A stretch of DNA of 64,000 nt from Pseudoduganella flava (GCF_007830495.1 NZ_VLKW01000002.1:332270-396269), one strand, 5' to 3'; shown: positions 1 through 9,511, counted from the first letter of the stretch. Numbers and translations are program-made. The notes: generated from the letters alone by a model not told the origin.

Positions 1-1288
1 GCGCGTTCAGCACCGTCTCCACTTCCAGCGGATAGACATTGAAGCCCGAGCGCACGATCAACTCCTTGGTGCGCCCGACGATGAACAGCGCGCCGTCCGG
101 CCCGGCGCGGGCCACGTCGCCCGTGTTCAGCCAGCCGTCGGCATCGAGCACCGCGGCCGTCTCGGCCGGCGCGCGGTAATAGCCGAGCATGACGTTCGGC
201 CCGCGCACCCACAGCTCGCCCGGTCTGGCGGGGTCGCCATCCGGGCCGGCGATGCGCACCTCGACGCCGGGAATCGGCGGGCCGACGGACGTATCGTCGC
301 GCGGCGCGTCCAGGCGGCTCTGGCTGACCGTCGGCGCGCACTCGGTCAGGCCGTAGCCGTTGTGCAGCGGCAGGCCGAAGCGCGCTTCGACCGCCGCCTT
401 CAACACGGGGCTGAGCGGCGAGCCGCCCGCATACAGGAAGCGCAGCCGCGCGGCGACGGGGGCGGGCGCCACTTCCAGCAGCCGGGTGTACATGGCCGGT
501 ACGCCCTGCACGATCGTCAGGCCATCCTCGACCACGGCGCGCAGCAGTTCGGCCGCGGCGAAGCGCGGCACCAGGTGCAGGCAGGCGCCCGCGTACAGCG
601 TGCCGAGCAGCACGGACGTCATGCCGTACACGTGCGAGATCGGCAGCGCGCCATACGCGCGGTCCCGCGGCACCAGGCCGCGCAAGGCGCTCGATACGGC
701 CGCCACGTACAGCAGGCTGCGGTGCGACAGCATCACGCCCTTCGGCCGCCCCGTCGTGCCGCTCGTGTACAGCAGCGCCGCGCATTGGCGCGCGCCGTCC
801 GCATGCACCGGTTCCGGAACGGCGGCGTCATTGATCGGCCCCACCAGCCAGCTGCCGCCGCCCGGTGCCGGCGCGGCGGTCGCGCCGTGACGGTGGCCGT
901 GCGCGGCGGCATCCGGCGAGACGTCGGACGTGTAGAACGCGACGCGGGCGCCGCTGTGGGCGCGGATCTCGTCGACTTCGCGGGCCGTCAGCCGGGCGTT
1001 GACGTTGACCAGCCAGGCATCGCACAGCCCCGCCGCGAACAGCAGGCAGACCTGGGCCACGCAGTTCTCGGCGACGAGCAGCACCCGGTCGCCGGGCCGC
1101 ACGCCCAATGCCAGCAAGGTCTCGGCGGTGCTCTGCACCGCGTCCCGCAGCTGGCCATACGTCACCGTGCGGCCGGCCTCGCGCAACGCGGGCGCGTGCG
1201 GCGCATCGTCGGCACGGCGGGCGAGCAGGCCGGCAAGACGCTCGGGCAGTGCGCCGGATTCGGCGCGGGAGGTGTAGGGTACTGGCAT
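1..1288 (-). CDS. Acyl-CoA synthetase, class I adenylate-forming (3' end cut by window)
   Basis: This enzyme should activate a carboxylic acid with ATP and load it onto CoA. The visible 429 residues start at an ATG (MPVPYTSRAESG). They contain the AMP-binding P-loop YTSGTTGRPKGV, the A5-type motif YGLTECAPT, and the A7/A8 stretch GWLNTGDVARAGPDG followed by GRTKELIVRSGFNVYP. The last two span the Asp that binds the ribose and the hinge to the C-terminal lid. The C-terminal lid with its catalytic Lys lies outside the window. The motif set fits fatty-acyl-CoA or malonyl-CoA ligases, and the substrate cannot be read from sequence. It is divergent from the manganese catalase gene with about 250 bp between them. 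Confidence 0.88.
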   Translation of the reverse strand, partial: MPVPYTSRAESGALPERLAGLLARRADDAPHAPALREAGRTVTYGQLRDAVQSTAETLLALGVRPGDRVLLVAENCVAQVCLLFAAGLCDAWLVNVNARLTAREVDEIRAHSGARVAFYTSDVSPDAAAHGHRHGATAAPAPGGGSWLVGPINDAAVPEPVHADGARQCAALLYTSGTTGRPKGVMLSHRSLLYVAAVSSALRGLVPRDRAYGALPISHVYGMTSVLLGTLYAGACLHLVPRFAAAELLRAVVEDGLTIVQGVPAMYTRLLEVAPAPVAARLRFLYAGGSPLSPVLKAAVEARFGLPLHNGYGLTECAPTVSQSRLDAPRDDTSVGPPIPGVEVRIAGPDGDPARPGELWVRGPNVMLGYYRAPAETAAVLDADGWLNTGDVARAGPDGALFIVGRTKELIVRSGFNVYPLEVETVLNA

Positions 1289-1535
1289 GGTTGCGGCGTT
1301 CGAAGGGCCGCAGTGTGCCGCGCCGGCAGCGCCGTGTCAAACGGCGCGGGTGCTGTCGCGCAAAGCCGCCCGGATGCCACACCGCCCACTGTTGCAAAGA
1401 CCGCTGGCTTTGTCCTACACGCCCACAGTCCGACTTCCTATGGTTTCACGTTGTCTTAACGCTCATCATGTGCCTGCCGATGCTGCGCGGCCGAGGCTGG
1501 CAGCACCTGCTTACCTGAACCGATAGGAGGAAGTA

Positions 1536-2507
1536 ATGTTTGCACATAACAAGCGATTGCAGTACACCGTGCGGGTCAGTGAACCGAATCCTGGCCTCGC
1601 GAACCTGATGCTGGAACAATTCGGTGGGCCACAGGGCGAGCTGGCTGCGGCCATGCGCTACTTCACGCAGGCTGTTGCCGAGGACGATCCAGGCCGCAAG
1701 GACATGCTGTTTGATATCGCTACCGAGGAGCTGAGCCACCTGGAGGTCATCGGCAACATCGTCTGCATGCTGAACAAGGGCGCCAAGGGCCGCCTGGCCG
1801 AAGCGATCGACGAGGAAGGCGAGATGTACCGGCGCATCACCGGTGCCGGCAACGACAGCCACCTCACGCAGGTGCTGTATGGCGCCGGCGCACCGTTGAC
1901 GAACTCCGGCGGTGCGCCGTGGACCGCGGCCTATATCGACACGATCGGCGAACCGACCGCGGACCTGCGCTCGAACATCGCGGCCGAGGCCCGTGCGAAG
2001 ATCGTCTATGAACGCCTGATCGCGCTGACGCCCGACCCCGGCGTGCGCGAAGCGCTGGGCTTCCTGATGACGCGCGAGATCGCCCACCAGAAGTCGTTCG
2101 AGAAGGCGCTGTACTCGATCCAGCCGAACTTCCCTCCGGGTAAAACGGCAGGCCGTCCGGAATTCGCCAGCGTGTACTACAACATGTCGCAGGGCGGCCC
2201 GGAACTGAACGGCCCGTGGAACAGCGGCGACAAATGGCAGGTCGTCAGCGACCGCGACCAGCAGATGGGCGTGGACGGCGGTGGCGGCGAAGCCAGCGTC
2301 CAACTCGATTCCGACGATGCCGAAGTGCTGAACCAGATGGCGCGCCGCACGATGTCCGACCCGAGCGTCGATCCGTTGACCGGTGCCGAACTGGGCATGA
2401 TGGCCGACCCGGGCGAGATCGCCTCCGCATCGGCAGCCGGCGGCCAGATTCCGCGCACGCCGGACGGCTCCGTGCCGCAGCAACCCGACGGCGTGACCCG
2501 GCACTGA
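1536..2507 (+). CDS. Manganese catalase family protein
   Basis: This is a non-haem catalase that dismutates hydrogen peroxide at a dinuclear manganese centre in the cytoplasm. The 323-residue protein has the ferritin-like ligand pattern of the family. Glu35 lies in GELAAAMRYF, a first ExxH in ATEELSHLEVIG gives Glu65 and His68, and a second Glu plus ExxH lie in YERLIALTPD and TREIAHQKSF. The C-terminal third is Gly- and Asp-rich. A perfect AGGAGG sits 5 bases before the ATG. The ZIP transporter starts 1 bp after its stop, so metal uptake and a manganese enzyme are probably cotranscribed. Confidence 0.93.
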   Translation: MFAHNKRLQYTVRVSEPNPGLANLMLEQFGGPQGELAAAMRYFTQAVAEDDPGRKDMLFDIATEELSHLEVIGNIVCMLNKGAKGRLAEAIDEEGEMYRRITGAGNDSHLTQVLYGAGAPLTNSGGAPWTAAYIDTIGEPTADLRSNIAAEARAKIVYERLIALTPDPGVREALGFLMTREIAHQKSFEKALYSIQPNFPPGKTAGRPEFASVYYNMSQGGPELNGPWNSGDKWQVVSDRDQQMGVDGGGGEASVQLDSDDAEVLNQMARRTMSDPSVDPLTGAELGMMADPGEIASASAAGGQIPRTPDGSVPQQPDGVTRH

Positions 2508-2508
2508 C

Positions 2509-3393
2509 ATGTCGCTGGCGCGCGTTCTCCCCAGCTGGCGCTATGCGCTCGGCGCAGCGATCTGCCTCGGCGGCGCGCTCGCGCTGATGCACGATCTCGT
2601 CAGCGACCTGCGGGCGTTCGACGCCAGCGTGCACGGTGCGCTGCTGGGCGGCGTGACGGCCGCCCTGGCGACGGCGCTGGGCACGTTGCCCGTGCTGCTG
2701 TCGCAAAATTTCTCGCAGCGTACCTATGACGGCTTTCTCGGCTTCGGCGCCGGCGTGATGCTGGCGGCGACCGCGTTCTCGCTCGTCGTGCCCGCGATCG
2801 CCGCGGCGAAGGGCGCGGGCGCCGGGCCGTTCGCGGCCAGCGCCACGGTCGGCGGCGGCATCCTGCTCGGCATGGGTGTCGTGCTGCTGCTGGACCGGTT
2901 CGTGCGCGAGCAAACCATCCTGGAAGGGGTCGATACCGCGCGCAGCGATTCGTTGAAGCGGGCGTGGCTGTTCGTGGCCGCGGTCGCGATCCACAATATG
3001 CCGGAAGGTCTCGCCATCGGCGTGGCCTATGCCGGCGTCGACGTCGCCAAGGCCCATTCGCTGGCGACGGGCATTTCGATCCAGGACGTGCCGGAAGGCC
3101 TCGTCGTCGCATTGGCGCTGCGCACGGTCGGCTACGGCCGCCTGTTCGCGTGCGCGCTGGGCGTCGCGTCGGGCCTGATCGAACCGGTGGCCGCCGTCGG
3201 CGGCGCCGTGCTGATCGAATATGCCGCGTGGTTGCTGCCGTGGGGCCTCGCACTGGCCGCCGGCGCGATGCTGTTCGTGATCAGCCACGACGTGATCCCG
3301 GAGGCGCATCGCAACGGCAACTCGAAGAGTGCCTCGTGCGCTGTCGTGGCAGGGTTCATCCTGATGATGGTGCTCGATACGGCGTTGGCCTGA
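2509..3393 (+). CDS. ZIP family metal (Zn/Mn/Fe) transporter
   Basis: This inner-membrane importer of divalent metal ions is 294 residues long with about eight hydrophobic segments. The ZIP metal path is visible as HNMPEGLAIGVAY in the fourth segment. A related QDVPEGLVVALAL lies in the fifth, where Gln replaces the usual His. The start overlaps the manganese catalase stop region with 1 bp between them, which supports an operon. Manganese supply for the catalase is the natural inference, but ZIP proteins are often broad and the metal cannot be decided here. An intrinsic terminator follows directly. Confidence 0.9.
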   Translation: MSLARVLPSWRYALGAAICLGGALALMHDLVSDLRAFDASVHGALLGGVTAALATALGTLPVLLSQNFSQRTYDGFLGFGAGVMLAATAFSLVVPAIAAAKGAGAGPFAASATVGGGILLGMGVVLLLDRFVREQTILEGVDTARSDSLKRAWLFVAAVAIHNMPEGLAIGVAYAGVDVAKAHSLATGISIQDVPEGLVVALALRTVGYGRLFACALGVASGLIEPVAAVGGAVLIEYAAWLLPWGLALAAGAMLFVISHDVIPEAHRNGNSKSASCAVVAGFILMMVLDTALA

Positions 3394-3410
3394 GGCCGGC
3401 CCGATCCGAT

Positions 3411-3437
3411 GCCGCGGGCAGTGCTCGCGGCTTTTTT
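3411..3437 (+). terminator. Rho-independent terminator after the catalase-ZIP operon
   Basis: A GCCGCG...CGCGGC stem with a 9-base loop is followed by six T. It sits 18 bp after the ZIP stop codon and just before the convergent hybrid kinase. Confidence 0.75.
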
Positions 3438-3445
3438 ACGCCGTC

Positions 3446-5446
3446 TTACGCCGCCCTTGCCCGCGCCAGCGCCGCGCTCAGCGCCTCGGCATCGACCGGC
3501 TTGACGAAGTACGCATCGAAGCCGGCCGCCGATGCCTTTTCCCGATCGGTATCCTGCCCATAGCCCGACAGCGCGATCAGCAGCGCGTGCCGCGTGCGCG
3601 GATTGGCGCGCAGCGCGCGGGCCAGCGCGTAGCCGTCCAGGTCCGGCAGGCCGATGTCGAGCACGCAGGCGTCGGGCGCGGCAACGTCGGCGCGGCGCAG
3701 CGCCTCGCGCGGATCGGGCGTCGTCACGACGTGGTGGCCCTGGGCGCTCAGCAGCAGGTGCAGCATCGCCAACGCATCCTCGTTGTCGTCCACCGCCAGG
3801 ATCGTCAACGGCGTGCCGGCCGCCAGCACGTCGTGGCCGTCGCGCAGCGGGTGGTGTGCCGGCTGCGCTTGCACCTCCACCTTCGGCAGGCAAATCGTGA
3901 AGCGCGAGCCGTGCCCCGGGCCCGCGCTGTCGGCATTGACGCTGCCGCCATGCAGCGCGACGAGGCTTTTCACCAGCGCCAGGCCGATCCCCAGGCCGCC
4001 CTGCGCGCGGTCGAGCGTGCGGTCGCCCTGGGCGAACAGCTCGAACGCACGGCCGATCAGCTGCGGCGTCATGCCGTAGCCGCTGTCGGACACGACCAGG
4101 CGCACGTGGTGCGGGTCGATCGCCAGCTCCACCTGGATCAGCCCACCCTCGGGCGTGAACTTGGCCGCGTTGTGCAGCAGGTTCGCCAGCACCTGCACGA
4201 GGCGCTTGTGATCGCCCAGCACGAAGGCGGGCCGCGGCGGCTGGCGCACCTGCACGCTGTGGCCGCGCGCCTCGATGGCGGGGCGTGCCTGTTCCAGCGC
4301 CTCGGCGACGATGCGCTTGACATCGAGCGTCGTCTTGTCGAGTTCGATCAAGCCGCGCGTGACGCGCGCCACGTCCAGCAGTTCGTCGACGAGGGCGCTC
4401 ATGTGCTTGACCTGGCGGGTGATGACGTTGCTGGTGCGGCGCACCTGCTCGTCGTCGCCATGGCTGCGCAGCAGCAGCGCCGCGGCCGTGCCGATCGGCG
4501 CCAGCGGATTGCGCAACTCGTGGGCCAGCATCGCCAGGAACTCGTCCTTGCGCCGGTCCGCCTCCTGCAACGCCTGCTCGGCGCGCACGCGCGCCTCCAT
4601 GTCCGTGGCGACGGCGACGGCGCCCGTCATCGCGCCCGCCCTGTCGTGGATCGGCGCGGACGACACCAGCATCGTGCGGATGTCGGTCGAATCGAACGAT
4701 TGCACGCGCAGCAGGCAATGCTCGACGGTGTGGCCGGCCAGCGCCCGTTGCAGCGGCCAGTCGGCGGCGTCGAGCTGGCGGCCCGCGTGGGCGCCGTCGG
4801 CGAACCAGCCGGTCCAGCCGCCGAAGTCGACGCACTCCTGCCGGCGCGGCAGCGCGCGGCCAAGCAATTCGACGTGTGCGGGATTGCGCTGCACCACCTT
4901 GCCGTCGCGGTCGACGACGAGGATGCCGACGGGCGCCACCTGCAGCACGGCCTCCAGGTTGGCGCGCTGCGCCTGCGCCGTCTGCGCATTGCGCACGGCT
5001 TCCTGCCGGCTGGCGCGCAGCGCCTGTTCGGCCAGCGCCTGGGCGGTGACGTCGATCGTCGTGTGCGAGATGCACAGCAGCGTGCCGTCGGCCGCATGGA
5101 TGGGGGTGTTGGTCGCGCTCCAGTACATGTTCTCGAACCAGCAGCGGCCGTCACGCTGCATCTCGATCGGGTAGCGCTGCGTGGCCATCTTCTGGGTGGC
5201 GCCCGTGTCGATCGCGCGGCGGATCGAATCGGCGAGGTCCTGCACGCCGGTGGCCTGCGGGTCGTCCGGATTGTTCGGGAATACGTCGAACAGCGGCCTG
5301 CCGGTCACATCCTCGCGCTGCCGCCCGACCGAGCGCAAGAACGCGTCGTTGGCCGCAAGGATTTCCAGCCCGTCGGTCGGCGCCAGCAGGTACTGCCCGA
5401 TCGGCGAGGCGTGGAAGGCGGCTTGGAAGATGGGGTCGTTGAGCAT
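3446..5446 (-). CDS. PAS-PAS hybrid histidine kinase with C-terminal receiver
   Basis: This is a cytoplasmic sensor kinase of 666 residues with no membrane segment. Two PAS-type domains lie at about 10-130 and 165-285. A HisKA domain follows with the phospho-His in LAHELRNPLAP near 310. The HATPase domain has NLLHNAAKF (N box), DSGYGM (G1) and GGLGIGLAL (G2). A receiver domain at about 545-660 has AVDDN, the phospho-acceptor Asp in VLDIGLPDLDG and Lys in FVKPVD. The ligand of the PAS domains is unknown. It stands alone, convergent with the ZIP gene. Confidence 0.92.
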   Translation of the reverse strand: MLNDPIFQAAFHASPIGQYLLAPTDGLEILAANDAFLRSVGRQREDVTGRPLFDVFPNNPDDPQATGVQDLADSIRRAIDTGATQKMATQRYPIEMQRDGRCWFENMYWSATNTPIHAADGTLLCISHTTIDVTAQALAEQALRASRQEAVRNAQTAQAQRANLEAVLQVAPVGILVVDRDGKVVQRNPAHVELLGRALPRRQECVDFGGWTGWFADGAHAGRQLDAADWPLQRALAGHTVEHCLLRVQSFDSTDIRTMLVSSAPIHDRAGAMTGAVAVATDMEARVRAEQALQEADRRKDEFLAMLAHELRNPLAPIGTAAALLLRSHGDDEQVRRTSNVITRQVKHMSALVDELLDVARVTRGLIELDKTTLDVKRIVAEALEQARPAIEARGHSVQVRQPPRPAFVLGDHKRLVQVLANLLHNAAKFTPEGGLIQVELAIDPHHVRLVVSDSGYGMTPQLIGRAFELFAQGDRTLDRAQGGLGIGLALVKSLVALHGGSVNADSAGPGHGSRFTICLPKVEVQAQPAHHPLRDGHDVLAAGTPLTILAVDDNEDALAMLHLLLSAQGHHVVTTPDPREALRRADVAAPDACVLDIGLPDLDGYALARALRANPRTRHALLIALSGYGQDTDREKASAAGFDAYFVKPVDAEALSAALARARAA

Positions 5447-5551
5447 GAGTACCGATGGGTTGGCGGCGCGTGCCGCCGCCTGGACATGCCATCTTGAACC
5501 GAATCGCCTGGGCGGGCTATAGGAGCGGGGCGGCCCTGCTTGTAGGAGGCG

Positions 5552-6193
5552 TCACGCCACGCGGTCGAGCAGGCGGATCACCTCGGCCTCCTCGACCTGC
5601 GGGAATACCTCGTAATGGCGGCTGACGGAGATGAAGTTGAACGGCGTGGCGAGCACCACGACGTCGTCGCACAGCGGCGTGATCAGCTCCACCGCTTCCT
5701 GCGATGCGACGGGGACGGCGGCGATCAGCCGCCGCGGCTGGCGGCTCTTCAGCGCGCGCAGCGCGGCCGCCATCGTCGAACCGGTGGCCAGGCCGTCGTC
5801 GACGACGATCACGATGCGGTCGTGCACGTCCGCCGACGGACCATAGGCGGCGCGGCGGCGCTGCATCAGCGCCAGCTGTTCGCGGCTCTGCGCCTCGACC
5901 CATTCCATGCCCGTGCGGGTGCGGTGGAAGTAGGGCGCCAGCACCACGTTGCCATGCTCGTCGACGGCGCCGAGGGCGAGCTCGGGATCGAGCGGAGCGG
6001 GGATCTTGCGCACCAGGACCACGTCCAGCTCACCCTCGAGGCGGTCGGCCACGATGCGGCCCATCGGCACGGCCCCGCGGGGAATGGCGAGGATCAGCGG
6101 GCGCTGGCCGCGCCAGGCCAGCAACTGCTCGGCCAGCAGTGCGGCGGCCTGCGCGCGATCGCGGAAGGGCAGTTTCACCAATGGACTGTCCAT
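5552..6193 (-). CDS. Phosphoribosyltransferase-family protein
   Basis: This 213-residue protein has a type I phosphoribosyltransferase fold. The PRPP-binding loop is IVIVVDDGLATGSTM near 120, and a second conserved block is LAIPRGAVPMG. It belongs to the broad group of orphan PRTases often found near stress or heat-shock genes, and its base substrate is unknown. The ATG at 6193 (MDSPLVKLPFRD) is chosen over an upstream in-frame start because homology begins there. Confidence 0.85.
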   Translation of the reverse strand: MDSPLVKLPFRDRAQAAALLAEQLLAWRGQRPLILAIPRGAVPMGRIVADRLEGELDVVLVRKIPAPLDPELALGAVDEHGNVVLAPYFHRTRTGMEWVEAQSREQLALMQRRRAAYGPSADVHDRIVIVVDDGLATGSTMAAALRALKSRQPRRLIAAVPVASQEAVELITPLCDDVVVLATPFNFISVSRHYEVFPQVEEAEVIRLLDRVA

Positions 6194-6355
6194 GCCGGCT
6201 CCCGGGTTGACACCATGGCGCCAGCATAGCGCGAATTCGCCGGCGATGCGACGCGGCTGCGCGTCCCGTATCGGCCTGGTCCCACACGGGCACAAGGCGC
6301 TGCCCTACAACGATATCGCCTGCTCATGCCAGAATCGCGTCTGGAGGGGGGCGTC

Positions 6356-6775
6356 ATGACGACCGCAACGCTGATTTCACCGTTCAAGCCCGGCGACCGG
6401 GTGCTGGTCGCCTGCGGCGATCACGCGACAGCCGAGGCGTTGGCCCGTACCTTCGGCGCGGCGGGCTTTTCCGTGCGCCTCGCGTTCGACGGCGTCGCCG
6501 CGCTCGACAAGGCGCGCGCATTCTTCCCCACCGCGGCCGTGCTGGGCCTGGACCTGCGCTACCTGGACGGCTTCCAGCTGGCCAAGGCGCTGCGCACGAT
6601 CCCCGGCTGCGCGCGCATGCGCGTGCTGGCATTGCTGCCGCCGTCGATCGGCCTGCTGGACCGGCACCGCTGCTTCGACTACGTGCTGCGCAGCCCGCGC
6701 GGCGCGCGCGGTGCGCGGCCGCTGTGGATCGTCGATGGCGAAGGCCTCGGCATCCGTCCCACGCTGGTCACCTGA
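6356..6775 (+). CDS. Pseudo-receiver domain protein (phospho-acceptor Asp missing)
   Basis: This 139-residue single-domain protein has a response-regulator fold. VLVACGDHATAEALARTF matches the first strand and helix, and FPTAAVLGLDLRYLDGFQL matches the phosphorylation strand. Aligned on the terminal DG, the position of the phospho-acceptor Asp is Gly, and the acidic pair after strand 1 is reduced to a single Asp. The conserved Lys is not recognisable in its C-terminal region, which is Arg-rich. It is therefore unlikely to be phosphorylated and may act as a binding module. GGAGGGGG precedes the ATG at 6356. It converges on the LOV kinase gene. Confidence 0.72.
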   Translation: MTTATLISPFKPGDRVLVACGDHATAEALARTFGAAGFSVRLAFDGVAALDKARAFFPTAAVLGLDLRYLDGFQLAKALRTIPGCARMRVLALLPPSIGLLDRHRCFDYVLRSPRGARGARPLWIVDGEGLGIRPTLVT

Positions 6776-6804
6776 GCCTTCCCTGCGTCATCCCTGCGTC
6801 TTCC

Positions 6805-8508
6805 TTACACGCTGGCCGGATGGGGCCGCGCGCCTTGCCCGGCCAGCGCATCGGCGACGCGGCTCAGCAGCTCGCTCTCCTTGTACGGTTTCGGCAACAC
6901 GGGAAACGCGGGCCGCGCCCCGTTCGGCAGCTGTTCCATATAGCCCGTGGCCAGCAGCACCGGCAGCGCGGGGCGCCGGTGCCGCGTTTCCTCGGCCAGC
7001 TGCAGGCCCGACATCCCGCCCGGCATGATCACGTCGGAGAACAGCAGGCCGATCGCCGCGTGCTCGTCCAGCAGGCGCAAGGCCTCCTCGCCGCTGGCCG
7101 CCGCGACGATCGGGTAGCCATGCGTCTCCAGCATCGTCTGCGCCAGCTGGCGCACGTCGTCGTTGTCCTCGACCAGCAGGATCGTCGGCAGGCCGCCGGC
7201 GGTGGGGGCCTGCTGGTCCGGCAGCGGCGGCGCCGGCGCTTGCTCCTGGTCGGCGACGGGGAAGAGCATCCTGACCGTCGTGCCTTCGTCCGGCTTGCTG
7301 TCGATCTCCAGGCGGCCCTGCGACTGCTGCACGAAGCCGTGCACCATCGCCAGCCCCAGTCCGGTGCCGGGGCCCTTGGTGGTGAAGAACGGCTCCGTCG
7401 CGCGTTGCAGCACGTGCGGCGCCATGCCGATGCCGTGGTCGATCACGCAGATCGATACGTAATGGCCCGGCGGCAGCCGGTGGGCGGCCACCCGCTCCGG
7501 GTCGGAGACCAGCGACGTGCCGACGGTTACCTCGCCGCCGGCCGGCATCGCATCGCGCGCGTTGATCAGCACATTGAGCAGCGCCATCTCCAGGTGGGTG
7601 GGATCGAGCACGCACGGCGGCAGGCCTGGGCGCAGGTCCAGGTGCAGCTGCACTTCCTGCCCGAGGGTACGCACCAGCATCTCGGCGAAGTCCAGCACCA
7701 GCGCGTTCAGGTTGATGCGGCGCGGTTCGAGGCGCTGCTTGCGCGCGAACGTCAAGAGCTGCTGCGTCAGCGCGCCGCCCTTCAGCGCGGCGCGCTGGGC
7801 CCGGCCGATCGCCTGGCTGGCCATCGCCTTGTTGTCGAGCATGCGCTGGGCCAGTTCCAGGTTGCCGTTGACGACCTGCAGCAGGTTGTTGAAGTCGTGC
7901 GCCAGTCCGGCCGTCAGCTGTCCGATCGCCTCCATCTTCTGCGCCTGCAGGTACGACTGCTCGTGGATGCGGCGCTGCGTGATGTCCATCTGCGACGCGA
8001 AGAAGTACAGGAGCTTGCCCGCCTTGTCGAAGATCGGGCCGATGAACAGCGCGTTCCAGAACGGCGTGCCGTCGGCCTTGTAGTTCAGGATGTCGACGGC
8101 GACCGCGCGCTCTTCGGCGACGGCCTGGCGCACCTCGTCGACGGTACGCCGGTCCGTGTCCGGCCCCTGCAGCAGGCGGCAGTTCCGGCCCAGCACCTGC
8201 TCCTCGCGGTACTGCGTCAGGTCGAGGAAGGCGCCGTTGACGAATACGATCGGGTTGTCCGGCTGCTGCGGATCGGTGATCAGCATCGGCATGCGCGTCA
8301 TCTCGACGGCGGCAAAGAAGATGTTGCCGCGGTCGTCCAGGTGTGCCGCGTCGAGGTAGGTGGCCTGCCAGTGTCGCACGCCGGGGTTCCCCAGCGGCGA
8401 CACGGCATTGCCTTCCAGCTGGCCGTCGGCCAGCACGCCGACGCTCTGGCCGTTGCCCTGCTGTTCGGTCAGCATGCCCGCGTCGTCCTTCGGGCGTCCG
8501 ATGGTCAT
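6805..8508 (-). CDS. LOV-domain (blue-light) hybrid histidine kinase
   Basis: This is a soluble 567-residue photoreceptor kinase. A PAS domain of the LOV class spans roughly 62-180. It carries the signature GRNCRLLQG with the adduct-forming Cys at about 110, plus flavin-contacting positions in YKADGTPFWNALFIGP and FFASQMDIT. The HisKA phospho-His is in LAHDFNNLLQ (about 204). The HATPase domain has NVLINARDAM and GTGLGLAMV. A C-terminal receiver has VEDNDD and Asp in FSDVIMPGG. The ATG at 8508 has GGGAGGAGC directly upstream, and longer in-frame starts lack this. LOV chemistry is known from the family; light responsiveness here is inferred from the intact Cys. Confidence 0.9.
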   Translation of the reverse strand: MTIGRPKDDAGMLTEQQGNGQSVGVLADGQLEGNAVSPLGNPGVRHWQATYLDAAHLDDRGNIFFAAVEMTRMPMLITDPQQPDNPIVFVNGAFLDLTQYREEQVLGRNCRLLQGPDTDRRTVDEVRQAVAEERAVAVDILNYKADGTPFWNALFIGPIFDKAGKLLYFFASQMDITQRRIHEQSYLQAQKMEAIGQLTAGLAHDFNNLLQVVNGNLELAQRMLDNKAMASQAIGRAQRAALKGGALTQQLLTFARKQRLEPRRINLNALVLDFAEMLVRTLGQEVQLHLDLRPGLPPCVLDPTHLEMALLNVLINARDAMPAGGEVTVGTSLVSDPERVAAHRLPPGHYVSICVIDHGIGMAPHVLQRATEPFFTTKGPGTGLGLAMVHGFVQQSQGRLEIDSKPDEGTTVRMLFPVADQEQAPAPPLPDQQAPTAGGLPTILLVEDNDDVRQLAQTMLETHGYPIVAAASGEEALRLLDEHAAIGLLFSDVIMPGGMSGLQLAEETRHRRPALPVLLATGYMEQLPNGARPAFPVLPKPYKESELLSRVADALAGQGARPHPASV

Positions 8509-8656
8509 GTGCTCCTCCCGGGAGTATGTGGTCGTGGTCGCATCCATGCTAGGGAAGAGCGCCATGCTTCGCTGTTCGCGCACGCACACTGCGCGCACTG
8601 CCATCCGTGCCGCGCCCGCTGCCGCTTTTGCCTACAATGACCCGCAGGAGGGCGAC

Positions 8657-9511
8657 ATGAACGATACGCACAATCGAACCGACAGCCGCTACGACGTGGC
8701 CGCCATCATGGGCGCGCTGTACGGCGACGGCTTCACCGCATTCAAGGGAGCGTTCACGCGCGAGTGGGTACAGCGGCTGCGCGAGGACATCGACGAGCTG
8801 TTCCAGGAAGCGCTGGCGCAGCCCGGCGGCGCACTGCCGCGCGGCCCGAATCGCTTCTATGTCGAGATCCACCCTGAACGGCTGCGGGGCTTCGTCGACA
8901 TCGTCACGCACCCGTGGGTGGTGGCCGTGTGCCGCGCGATCCTCGGGCCCGACTACAAGGTCGTCGAGGCCGGCTTCGACGTGCCGGGCCCCGGCGCGCA
9001 GCACCAGCCGTGGCACCGCGACTTCCCGTCGCCTGCCGCCACGCTGGTGGGGCGCCGCCTCAATTCGCTGGCATTCAACATCACGACGGTGGACGTGACG
9101 GAAGACATGGGCCCGTTCGAGATCGCGCCCGGCACGCAATGGGACGACCTGGCCGGCGGCGACCTGATGTTCCCCGCCAGGGAGCTGTGGCCCCGCTACG
9201 AGGCGCGCGCCCAACGCAAGCTGGCGCAAGTGGGCGACATCTCGGCGCGCTCGGCGCTGACGATCCACCGCGGCACCGCGAACCGCTCCGACAAATCGCG
9301 CCCCGTGTTCGTGCTGGGCGTGGATGCGCCGGACGGCACCAACGCCGCCAAGCACGACCTGCAGGTGACGCGCGGCTATTACGACGGCCTGCCCGAAGAA
9401 GTGCGGCGCCACCTGACGTGCCGCGTCGTCGACCGGCTGCAGTTCATCAAGCAGGAGCACACGATCGAGGGCTTGTTGATGGGCGCGCCGGCGCCTTCGA
9501 TGGGGGGCTGA
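8657..9511 (+). CDS. Phytanoyl-CoA dioxygenase (PhyH) family protein
   Basis: This is a putative Fe(II)/2-oxoglutarate-dependent oxygenase of 284 residues. The HxD iron-binding motif is in QPWHRDFPSP. The distal His and the 2-oxoglutarate-binding Arg lie in TIHRGTANRSDKSRP. The N-terminal DGFTAFKGAFTREWVQRL is typical of the PhyH family. GGAGGG precedes the ATG at 8657, and the longer frame upstream overlaps the divergent kinase leader. The substrate is unknown. Confidence 0.82.
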   Translation: MNDTHNRTDSRYDVAAIMGALYGDGFTAFKGAFTREWVQRLREDIDELFQEALAQPGGALPRGPNRFYVEIHPERLRGFVDIVTHPWVVAVCRAILGPDYKVVEAGFDVPGPGAQHQPWHRDFPSPAATLVGRRLNSLAFNITTVDVTEDMGPFEIAPGTQWDDLAGGDLMFPARELWPRYEARAQRKLAQVGDISARSALTIHRGTANRSDKSRPVFVLGVDAPDGTNAAKHDLQVTRGYYDGLPEEVRRHLTCRVVDRLQFIKQEHTIEGLLMGAPAPSMGG

